Positions 18,629 through 26,408 of a stretch of DNA of 64,000 nt are shown piece by piece (the first letter of the stretch is position 1; each line of letters starts with the position of its first letter). The translations under genes were made by a program, and so were the position numbers. Below the pieces are notes generated by a model. That model was not told where the DNA came from, made no database searches, and saw only the letters and a program-made list of their open reading frames with translations. Source of the stretch: Chryseobacterium capnotolerans (GTDB lineage: Bacteria > Bacteroidota > Bacteroidia > Flavobacteriales > Weeksellaceae); assembly GCF_021278965.1 (NCBI RefSeq), contig NZ_CP065589.1, positions 1,493,001 through 1,557,000 of the forward strand, given 5' to 3'.

Positions 18629-19793
18629 GACCACCTTGAAATAGCAGGGTAAGCTTTACCAAAAACAACGCAGGCGTTCTTGAAGTTACCGATACCAACA
18701 ATTATTATCCTTTTGGATTAAACCATATCGGGAACTCTTTCCTATCTAGTTTAGGTAGCTATAATGCTTATAAGTATAATGGCAAAGAGGTGCAGGAACC
18801 GGGGATGTATGATTATGGAGCAAGAATGTATATGCCTGATCTGGGAAGATGGGGAGTTGTAGATGCTTATGCGGAGGCAATGAGGAGACATTCGCCTTAT
18901 AACTATTCATTTAATAATCCTGTCAACTATATATATCCTGATGGGAATGCTCCATACAATCCAAGAGATATTCACGGAGATCATTCAGCATTTAATGGAG
19001 ATTTTGATCCTAATAGTTCTTTATCCGGTTATAATGGAATGTCAGGTTCTCTGAGGATGTATTTTGCGAATGATGCTGGTGCTGGCTATGTCTGGGGAGT
19101 TCATACAAAAGGAGAAGGAGAAAATCATAAAAAGAGAATACCGGACCAAGTTTCTGGAGTAAAGTTGGTAGTTTTTTTGATAGAATATTCGGAGTAAAGA
19201 AAAAAGGACGCTTAGATATTGGTGCTGCTGAGGAAATTTCAGAATCTGATTTTTCACAAAAAACTGACGCAACTTGGCTTATTATTAATGCTGTTTTATT
19301 TGGAAATGCTGATCCCTATTCAGCAATTGGAAATATGGGGGTCGGACCCTATGCTGAAGAAAGAGAAAATATTGGCATGGCTGCTATGATCTTTATTAAT
19401 CCTGAGGTAGCTGCTGAAGGGTTAGAACGAAAAGCTCTCTCAAAAGCAGCAATGGCAAAAATTAAGGGTGGTAGTATTAATACAATCATTGATGCAATGC
19501 CTTCTTCTCTAAAACAACTAAATATGTGTAAAGATTTTGCTTCAGATTTAGTAGAAAGAATGACTGCGCAAGGAATCAAAGGAGAAATGGTTGTTTTAAA
19601 ATCAGATACTGGATTTATTTAGTCAGAAAGATTATGTAAAACTATTTCTACAAATGGAGACCATGTTGGAGTAAAAGTGGGAAATATGGTGTATGATAAT
19701 ATGTTCCCTAAAGGTCTGTCCTATAGTCAATGGATCAGTGATTTAGGAGTAGTGTTTCCAGGAATGCGTCCACCAATTATAAAATCTTTTTAA
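18607..19793 (+). pseudogene. displaced Rhs cassette 4: core fragment plus papain-like toxin tip, decayed
   Basis: Core homology starts at YIYEYKDHL, is broken by a lost G near 18637, and resumes as NNYYPFGLNH...DLGRWGVVD. DPDGN is changed to YPDGN. A second break (missing A in the A5 run near 19129-19133) turns KKENTGPSF into KKRIPDQVS. The tip frame then continues as RLDIGAAEEISESDF...GVGPYAEERENIGMAAM to a TAG at 19620-19622 and reads on to TAA at 19793. The tip has MCKDFA (candidate catalytic Cys), NGDHVGV (His) and VYDNM, a pattern I associate with papain-fold polymorphic toxins. Two frameshifts, one nonsense codon and no start make it inactive as written. Confidence 0.75.
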
Positions 19794-19803
19794 TTAGTTT
19801 ATT

Positions 19804-20177
19804 ATGGATATAGAAGAATTATTACAATATATTGAGAGAAGACCTCAAATCTACTTTCGTGAAAAAGATGTATTTTTTTAGAAACTTTTTTAGGAGGTTT
19901 TTTTGTGAGTGAATATGCTAAAGACAAGAGTTTTAAAGATGATTTTAGATCGAATTTTTACATATGGTTACAGAATAAATTTAGTCTTGAAAACAATACA
20001 ACTTGGGCTGATTTTATAGATATAATAAGCAAAAGGGAAAATTTAAACTCTATTGATATTTTTTTTAGAGAATATAATTTATTTAAAAAGAAAAATAAAA
20101 CTTACCAAGCTGCCGTACGAATCCTTTTCGTGTGGCAATTTTTATTAACAGCTATATATATTTACCAGTACAAATGA
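19804..20177 (+). pseudogene. broken immunity gene of cassette 4
   Basis: Starts at ATG 19804 (MDIEELLQYIERRPQIYFREKD), 10 bases after the tip. The T7 run at 19873-19879 is one T short; restoring it joins to FLETFLGGFFVSEYAKDKS and on to DFRSNFYIWLQNKFS and NTTWADFIDIISKREN. This pattern belongs to a small immunity family of about 95-100 residues found next to papain-like tips in Bacteroidota (from memory; needs a search). The frame lacks its own stop and reads through hairpin copy B, ending YIYQYK at 20177, so the 3' end is also damaged. Confidence 0.65.
20108..20174 (+). terminator. cassette-end hairpin, copy B, diverged
   Basis: tgccgtacgaa / ttcgtgtggca with loop tcctt and five T, then 'attaacagctatatatatttaccagtacaaa'. 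Base changes weaken the stem relative to copies A and D. The Rhs remnant after it is only about 24 bases long, followed by some 95 bases of unplaced sequence before copy C, as if a whole cassette had been deleted there. Confidence 0.75.
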
Positions 20178-20267
20178 AGACTTACTTTTTTTAGAGAAGG
20201 CTACCCATATACTCCAGAAATTGGGAAGGCTACCGTAGTCTTCACATCCTTGTAACAGAAAACTTCC

Positions 20268-20335
20268 CAAGCTACCGCACGAATCTTTTCGTGTGGCATT
20301 TTTATTAACAATTATCTATATTTACCAGTACAAAG
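20268..20335 (+). terminator. cassette-end hairpin, copy C
   Basis: taccgcacgaa / ttcgtgtggca around a short loop, then a T run and 'attaacaattatctatatttaccagtacaaag'. The Rhs core of cassette 5 begins at 'ctatatttacc' (20316). The first in-frame GTG for cassette 5 (20293) lies inside this hairpin. Confidence 0.8.
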
Positions 20336-21447
20336 GCCTCCTTGGAAACACGAGGGTATGCTTTACCAAAAACAGCGCAGGCGTTCTTGAAGTTACCGAT
20401 ACCAACAACTATTATCCTTTTGGGCTAAACCATATCGGGAACTCTTTCCTATCCAGTTTAGGAAGCTATAATGCCTACAAATACAATGGCAAAGAGGTAC
20501 AGGAAACGGAGATGTATGATTATGGTGCAAGAATGTACATGCCTGATCTGGGAAGATGGGGTGTTGTGGATCCACTTGCAGAGGCAATGAGAAGATATTC
20601 TCCTTATAATTATGCATTTAACAATCCTGTTAATTTTATAGATCCTGATGGAAACTCTCCAAGGAAAACGTATGGAGAACACTCAGCTTTTAATGGAAAT
20701 TACGATCCTAATACATCTTTATCCGGCTATAATGGAATGGGGGGAGCTCATGGGATGTATTTTGCGAATAATGATGGAGGTGGTTTTGGATCGGAGCAAA
20801 AAGGAGATGGTACAGGAGGGGCATTATCTTTCAATACTCCTGAAGGAATTAGATTTGCTTTCAGTTATTTTGGAGGTGGCGGAAGTGTAGGGAATTTGTT
20901 TTCTATGGTAGAACAGTTGAAAAAAGCTGGATGGGATGATCCTGCTAATACTCAGGCAAAATTTAATGATATCGATACTTTGGTAAAAAAAGTTCCTGCT
21001 TTAACTGATTTTTTTGCAATAACAAAAGTAGAATTTATTGATAATACAGGTGGAAATTGTGCAAATAAGGCTGAATACCAAAGAGTATGGATTAATATGA
21101 ATAATGCTCAGAATATTTTAAAACTAGCTTTTACTTTAGGACATGAAATGAATCATTCATTTGCAGATTTATTTTTTAGTGATAAATTTAATGAAATTAC
21201 CCATCAATCTAAAGGCTCAAAAACTACTACAAGTTCCTTTAATTTTTTCCAAGAAGTGATGGCTTTATCGTGGGAAATACAGTTGGGCTCTGATAGATAT
21301 GGGAAACGTTCAGGTTTTGAAGCAGCTCAGTTTTACTATGGGCCAAATGGCTTAGGGTATAGTCAAAAAAGTATTGATATGGTAAATAAATATCTATATG
21401 AATTAAAATCGGCTTGGAATTTTATATATAACTCGAAACTGAAATAA
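20293..21447 (+). CDS. displaced Rhs cassette 5: core fragment plus HExxH metallopeptidase tip
   Basis: The open frame starts at a GTG inside hairpin C, so it is probably not a true start; real Rhs homology begins with YIYQYKGLLGNTR. The core is intact (NNYYPFGLNH, YNGKEVQETEMYDYG, DLGRWGVVD, FNNPVNFIDPDGN), followed by the DPNTSLSGYNGMGG linker. The tip of about 220 residues has GHEMNHSFADL, a zincin HExxH motif (21142-21156), with FFQEVMALSWE downstream giving a candidate third ligand Glu. This predicts a zinc peptidase toxin. The neighbour at 21449 has a signal peptide, so the target may be in the periplasm. Silent as arranged. Confidence 0.8.
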   Translation: MAFLLTIIYIYQYKGLLGNTRVCFTKNSAGVLEVTDTNNYYPFGLNHIGNSFLSSLGSYNAYKYNGKEVQETEMYDYGARMYMPDLGRWGVVDPLAEAMRRYSPYNYAFNNPVNFIDPDGNSPRKTYGEHSAFNGNYDPNTSLSGYNGMGGAHGMYFANNDGGGFGSEQKGDGTGGALSFNTPEGIRFAFSYFGGGGSVGNLFSMVEQLKKAGWDDPANTQAKFNDIDTLVKKVPALTDFFAITKVEFIDNTGGNCANKAEYQRVWINMNNAQNILKLAFTLGHEMNHSFADLFFSDKFNEITHQSKGSKTTTSSFNFFQEVMALSWEIQLGSDRYGKRSGFEAAQFYYGPNGLGYSQKSIDMVNKYLYELKSAWNFIYNSKLK

Positions 21448-21448
21448 T

Positions 21449-22125
21449 ATGAAAAATTTAATAATCATGTTCCTTTTATTACATAATATTTGTAATTCTC
21501 AAGTTAAAATAACTTGGGAATACTCTAAAAATCTTAAAAAAGCTGATGTAATCATTTATAATGAGGGTGCGAAAGATATTCTCTTGCCTCTAGATTTAAA
21601 ATCTTTAAAGCCTCATTTTGAGAATGAATGTTCTATGGTTGATTATGAATTTCCATATCCTTCTTTTGGGTTAACTCTATTAGTAGAAAATGAACATGAA
21701 AACATGTTTGGCAGTATTCATAACATTGAAGTGTCAGAAAATAATAATTTTAATAGAATTGTACTAGAAAGACAAGAAATTAATAATGAATATTTAGATT
21801 TTATTAAAAAATGGGATGAAAGTAATAAAATTTCAGATTTAGATTTTGCAAAAAAAATTATTATTTATATAATAATCTAGTATTTATTAAATCTAAGCAA
21901 AAAATTAAATTTCAAATTGCTGTTAACTTTGATAACATAACAAATCAAAAATATATTTATTATTATTATCCAATAGATTGGGGTAAGAAGATTGAAGTAA
22001 TGCTTTCTACTTGTATTGATTCAGATACTTACAACTATCTTACGGAAAAACAAAAGCAAGAATTAAAAAAATATGAATTTTTTACGGGAAACTTGAGAAG
22101 TAATATAATTGTGTTAAATCAATAG
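21449..22125 (+). CDS. exported immunity protein of cassette 5, frame broken
   Basis: Begins one base after the tip stop with a signal peptide (MKNLIIMFLLLHNICNSQ) and continues KITWEYSKNLKKADVIIYNEG. The frame stops at 21880, but one extra A in the A8 run at 21850-21857 restores NYYLYNNLVFIKSKQ and a long continuation (KYIYYYYPIDWGKKIEVML, LRSNIIVLNQ) to TAG 22123-22125, about 225 residues. The restored length and composition argue that the full frame is the gene. Export to the periplasm fits protection from a metallopeptidase delivered there. No family recognised. Confidence 0.65.
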
Positions 22126-22149
22126 TTTATATCTTGAAGTGGTTTCACA

Positions 22150-22220
22150 AGCTGCCGCACGAATCCTTTTCGTGTGGCAGTTTTTATTAACAATTAGCTC
22201 TATTTACCAATATAAAGAAA
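22150..22220 (+). terminator. cassette-end hairpin, copy D, end of the Rhs array
   Basis: ctgccgcacgaa / ttcgtgtggcag, loop tcctt, five T, then 'attaacaattag' and a short Rhs remnant 'ctatttaccaatataaag'. Homology ends there. This marks the right border of the island before purB. Confidence 0.85.
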
Positions 22221-22311
22221 TCGATAATAAGACAATAAAAACTCCTCAACCTTTCATTCAGCCACCACAAAAATCATAAAACCAACATTTTCATCTCTCA
22301 CTGAAAAATCG

Positions 22312-22319
22312 TATTTTTG
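22312..22319 (+). promoter_or_regulatory. purB -7 promoter element
   Basis: TATTTTTG fits the TAnnTTTG consensus 24 bases before the purB ATG. No clear TTG is seen at the expected upstream spacing. Confidence 0.5.
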
Positions 22320-22343
22320 TGCATCTAAAAAGTAAAAGAACGA

Positions 22344-23771
22344 ATGAATTCCTACAAAAATCCATTGGAAGAGCGCTATTCCAGTGAAGAAATGTTGTTT
22401 AATTTCTCACACAATAACAAATTCCGTACCTGGAGAAAGCTTTGGATCGCTTTAGCAGAGATCGAAAAAGACTTAGGCCTTGAAATTACAGACGAACAGA
22501 TTGCTGAATTAAAAGCGAATGCTGAAAATATCGATTTCGATAAAGCAGCAGAATATGAAAAGAAATTCCGTCATGATGTAATGGCTCACGTTCACACCTA
22601 TGGAGATGTGGCGCCTTCAGCAAAAGGAATTATTCACTTGGGAGCTACTTCAGCTTTTGTAGGAGACAATACAGACTTAATTCAGATCCGTGATGGACTT
22701 TTAATCCTGAAGAAAAAGTTGGTGAACGTAATGAAAAATCTTTCAGATTTTGCGATTCAGTACAAAGACCTTCCAACATTAGGATTTACCCACTTCCAAC
22801 CAGCTCAGTTAACAACCGTAGGAAAAAGAGCTACCCTTTGGTTACAGAGTTTGGTTCTTGACATCGAAGAATTAGATTTCTTCCTTGAAACACTGCGTTT
22901 CAGAGGAGTAAAAGGAACTACAGGAACGGCTGCAAGTTTCCTTGAACTGTTCAATGGAGATTATTCAAAAGTAAAACATTTAGATAAAGAACTTTCAAAA
23001 AGATTCGGATTCGAAAAAGTTTTTGGAGTTTCAGGTCAGACTTACGACAGAAAGATTGATGCTAAAGTAGTTGCTTTACTAGGGAATATTGCTCAATCTG
23101 CACATAAATTCACCAACGATTTACGTTTACTTCAAAACCTTAAGGAAATTGAAGAACCATTCGAGAAAAACCAGATCGGTTCATCCGCAATGGCCTACAA
23201 GCGTAATCCAATGAGAAGTGAAAGAATCGGAGCATTGGCAAAATATGTAATGTCTTTAACGACGAGTTCTGCAATGGTAGCTTCTACACAATGGTTTGAA
23301 AGAACATTGGATGACTCTGCGAACAAGAGATTAACAATTCCCCAGGCATTCCTGGCTGTTGATGCCATCCTATTGATCTGGAACAACATCATGAACGGAA
23401 TCGTAGTATATCCGAACAGAATCAACAAACATATTGAAGAAGAACTTCCTTTCATGGCTACAGAATATATCATCATGGAAGAAGTGAAAGCTGGAGGTGA
23501 CCGTCAGGAAATTCACGAAGTAATCAGAGTTCACTCTATGGAAGCCTCCAAGAAAGTGAAGGAAGAAGGAAAAGAAAACGACCTAATCGAAAGAATCTTA
23601 AACGATGACTCTTTAAAATTAGATAAATCAAAATTAAAAGAAGTTTTAGATCCGAAGAACTTTATCGGGTTCGCACCAATTCAGACAGAAGAATTTGTCA
23701 AGAACGAAGTGCAGCCGATTATAGACCAGAATAAAGACTTGATAGGATTAGAAGCTGATCTTAAAGTATAA
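22344..23771 (+). CDS. purB: adenylosuccinate lyase
   Basis: 475 residues, full length for the fumarase/aspartase superfamily. It cleaves SAICAR and adenylosuccinate, releasing fumarate, in purine and AMP synthesis in the cytosol. Visible signatures are the loop GSSAMAYKRNPMRSE (Ser280 region, the catalytic serine), HLGATSAFVGDNTDL and TLGFTHFQPAQLTT. A terminator follows. purL lies 2.6 kb downstream on the same strand, so two purine genes flank a set of unrelated genes. It forms the conserved right flank of the Rhs island. Confidence 0.97.
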   Translation: MNSYKNPLEERYSSEEMLFNFSHNNKFRTWRKLWIALAEIEKDLGLEITDEQIAELKANAENIDFDKAAEYEKKFRHDVMAHVHTYGDVAPSAKGIIHLGATSAFVGDNTDLIQIRDGLLILKKKLVNVMKNLSDFAIQYKDLPTLGFTHFQPAQLTTVGKRATLWLQSLVLDIEELDFFLETLRFRGVKGTTGTAASFLELFNGDYSKVKHLDKELSKRFGFEKVFGVSGQTYDRKIDAKVVALLGNIAQSAHKFTNDLRLLQNLKEIEEPFEKNQIGSSAMAYKRNPMRSERIGALAKYVMSLTTSSAMVASTQWFERTLDDSANKRLTIPQAFLAVDAILLIWNNIMNGIVVYPNRINKHIEEELPFMATEYIIMEEVKAGGDRQEIHEVIRVHSMEASKKVKEEGKENDLIERILNDDSLKLDKSKLKEVLDPKNFIGFAPIQTEEFVKNEVQPIIDQNKDLIGLEADLKV

Positions 23772-23777
23772 AACAAT

Positions 23778-23803
23778 ATGCAGCCTTTTGGGCTGCATTT
23801 TTT
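23778..23803 (+). terminator. purB terminator
   Basis: atgcagcc / ggctgcat with loop ttttg and a T run, directly after the purB stop. Confidence 0.9.
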
Positions 23804-23818
23804 ATTTTACATCCAACC

Positions 23819-24805
23819 ATGAACAAAATCCTTTTATTGATTACCATGATTCCTGTACTGGCTTTCTCTCAGAAGAAAGAAGTATTGAGGTATTTTATAT
23901 CTAAAGATTCTTTAGTTGGTGTGAAAAACCAAGCTGGGAAGATTATCATACCGGCAGAGTTTAGAGATTATACCGGAATTAAAGATGGAGAACGGGTAAA
24001 AGAAGGAATGGGGAATGAAACCATTCTCTTTGCTGGTGTGAAAAGAAATGACAAATATGAAAAAAATGCCTTTGGATATGTTTATGACAGAAAAGGCGAA
24101 TTTTTGTATAAACCTTATTTATTCGATAATGGAGCAGATTACTTTTCAGAAGGAGTGAGAAGACTGGTGAGAAATGGAAAAGTAGGCTTTGCAGATAGGA
24201 ACGGAACAATAGTTATTCAACCCAAACATGATTTTGTTTCCTCTTTCAATTATGGCTATGCATCCTTTTGTGACGGATGTGACTGGGAAAAAACAGAAGA
24301 TGAGCATAAAAGTATCGTAGGCGGAACCTGGGGAGTGATGAATAGCAAAGGAGAAACTGTTCAGCCCCTTACAAAATATTCCGACAAAGATCTTGATCTT
24401 GAAGGAAAATACTATCCATATCCATTTCAATACAGTGAAAAAGAAAAGAGTATTCTTCAATTCTTTGAAAAATACAATAAAATAATCTCAGCAGTTCATT
24501 ATGTGAATGTCTATAATGAAATGTCCGAGGATGAAAAAAAACTGCTTTTTGAAATAGTAGAAAGACCACAGGAAAACTTTCCATATTATCAGATCAATAC
24601 TTATGATAATGAAAAAACAAACTTAGCAGCATTTGATGATCTGAAATTTTTTGTGACAAAAGACGGGAAAAGCGTTTTTACTACCAATTATGAAGATAAA
24701 ATGATTCCTTTCGAAAAATGGCTGAAAAAGGAAATCAAACAGGCCGAAGAGTACCAAAAAAAACATTCTAATAACCCGAATAAATTCAAAAATAACCAGA
24801 ATTAA
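23819..24805 (+). CDS. secreted WG-repeat protein
   Basis: 328 residues with a signal peptide (MNKILLLITMIPVLAFSQ). It holds KLIIPxxF/YD-type WG repeats: GVKNQAGKIIIPAEFRDYTG, VGFADRNGTIVIQPKHDFV and WGVMNSKGETVQPL, followed by a Lys/Glu-rich C-terminus (QAEEYQKKHSNN). WG-repeat proteins are common exported proteins in Bacteroidota, with no fixed biochemical role. It ends five bases before the next gene, so the two are likely co-transcribed. Confidence 0.85.
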   Translation: MNKILLLITMIPVLAFSQKKEVLRYFISKDSLVGVKNQAGKIIIPAEFRDYTGIKDGERVKEGMGNETILFAGVKRNDKYEKNAFGYVYDRKGEFLYKPYLFDNGADYFSEGVRRLVRNGKVGFADRNGTIVIQPKHDFVSSFNYGYASFCDGCDWEKTEDEHKSIVGGTWGVMNSKGETVQPLTKYSDKDLDLEGKYYPYPFQYSEKEKSILQFFEKYNKIISAVHYVNVYNEMSEDEKKLLFEIVERPQENFPYYQINTYDNEKTNLAAFDDLKFFVTKDGKSVFTTNYEDKMIPFEKWLKKEIKQAEEYQKKHSNNPNKFKNNQN

Positions 24806-24810
24806 ACTTA

Positions 24811-26237
24811 ATGAGAAAAAATATATTCATACTTATTTTTGCTTTGGCATTTGCAAAGAACCATGCACAAAACGATAAAACAGTTTACTCTATCATTGAT
24901 GCAGCGGCTGAGAAAGTAGCAAAAGAATCCAAAGCATATTCCGTTTCCGTTGGAATTATTAAAGACGGAAAAGTCTACACCAAGCACTTTGGTGAAATAG
25001 ACAAAGGAAAAGGAAATAAAGCTGACAATACAACGTATTTCGCCATAGCTTCTGTTACAAAGCTTTTTACAGGACAATTATTGGCTCAGGCAGTTCTGGA
25101 AGGGAAAATAAGCCTTGATGATGATGTACGTAAATACCTCAAAGGATCTTACCCTAACTTAGAATATAATGGAGTTCCTATAAAAGTTCGCGACTTAATT
25201 TCTTATGAAACAGCCTTGCCTAGAAATCTTCCTACTGATGATGAGCTGAGAAAAAACATGACGGATGAAACCCCTTTTCTTTACGAGAAGCTCAATGAAG
25301 GATATACAAAAGAAGACTTTAAAAAGATCTGGCAGGTGTCAAATTAGGAATGAAACCGGGAACAGAATATAAATACAGTAATTTAAGTCTTGAAATGGCA
25401 GGTCTTATGTTGGAAAATATATATGGAAAAAGTTATGAAGCCCTTTTGAAAGAAAATATCTTTTCAAAAAACGGGATGAATCATACCAAACTGGGACTTG
25501 GAAAAGGTGAAGTTCAAGCCAATGGATATCACGAAAATTATAGACTGATGCCCGTTTCAACAAGTCTTCTGTGGGGATCCGGAGGTTCAAAAACTGAATC
25601 TACCTTGGGAGATATGATGCAGTTTTTAAAAGAAGAGCTGGATTCCAAAAATAAAATAGTACAGGAGTCTCAAAGGAATATTGACAACAGTAAAGAAGGC
25701 TGGTTTGGGTATTTCTGGGATAGACAAATGGTTACAGAATACGGGAAAAGAGGATTTAAACATGGAGGATCTTATGGAATAAATACCTTGTTTACTATAT
25801 TTCCAGAGCAAAACATTGGAGTGTGTATCATTGTAAATATCAATGGTCCTGAAACATTTACCGCACTGTATAATGGTACCTCAAGTCTGGTAGGGGATCT
25901 TACCACAATTTCAGATAAAAAGCAGGTATATGGCTATGCGGTAAAAGATAATAAAGTTGTTTTCACTTATAGACATCCTTTGAATCTGGATGCTAATCTC
26001 CTTCATACCGTAGCATTAGCTGGAAGTTTCAATGACTGGAATTCCGAAAACAAAGAATATCAGATGATTAAAAAAGATAAAGGCCATTATGAATTAGAGA
26101 TTCCGGTATCAAAATTTGAAAAAGGAAAAACCTACACTTTTAAATTTGTACTGAATAAAGAAGGGTGGATGGATGCTCCTAAGAACGCATCCAATAATGA
26201 TGGAACCAAAGATAATAATCTGGCATTGGTATTATAA
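24811..26237 (+). CDS. exported serine hydrolase (beta-lactamase/PBP4* family) with CBM48-like C-terminus, frame broken
   Basis: The frames 24811-25347 and 25350-26237 join if the A5 run near 25324-25328 has one more A (EDFKKDLAGVKLGMKPG), giving about 475 residues. Signal peptide (to KNHAQ), Ser81-V-T-Lys84 (SxxK), YSN in YKYSNLS, and KHGG in RGFKHGGSYG are the three motifs of class C-like serine hydrolases. After residue about 385 a second domain (VALAGSFNDWNS...YTFKFVLN) looks like an AMPK/CBM48 carbohydrate-binding module. Substrate unknown: esterase or D-amino-peptide hydrolase is as likely as beta-lactamase. The frameshift is probably a sequence error. Confidence 0.8.
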
Positions 26238-26408
26238 GAAAAAGATTGAGGAAAAAGAAAGTAAAAAGAGTAAATTTGTACTCCATAATCTAGGAATGGA
26301 TGATGGTTCTAAAAGACCAGTCAATGTGGATGAAATAGGAGAATGGGTACTCTGAAACTCAGAAAAAGTAAAAGAAAAAATAAATCTAATATTAAAATCT
26401 GACATCTA

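Noticed and set aside
20293..20315. GTG at 20293 as a true start of cassette 5
   Set aside because: It lies inside the terminator hairpin of the preceding cassette and has no ribosome binding site. Rhs homology starts only at 20316.
18564..22185. Integron-like attC sites at the cassette borders
   Set aside because: The stems end in T runs as terminators do, no attC core sites or integrase gene are seen, and the breakpoints lie in homologous Rhs coding DNA.
18564..22185. CRISPR array suggested by regularly spaced hairpins
   Set aside because: The four copies are 150 to 1900 bases apart, separated by genes, with no spacers of even length and no cas genes.
26173..26355. 60-residue ORF between the serine hydrolase and purL
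   Set aside because: Most of it overlaps the hydrolase gene in another frame. The remaining residues look like a degraded or non-coding stretch.
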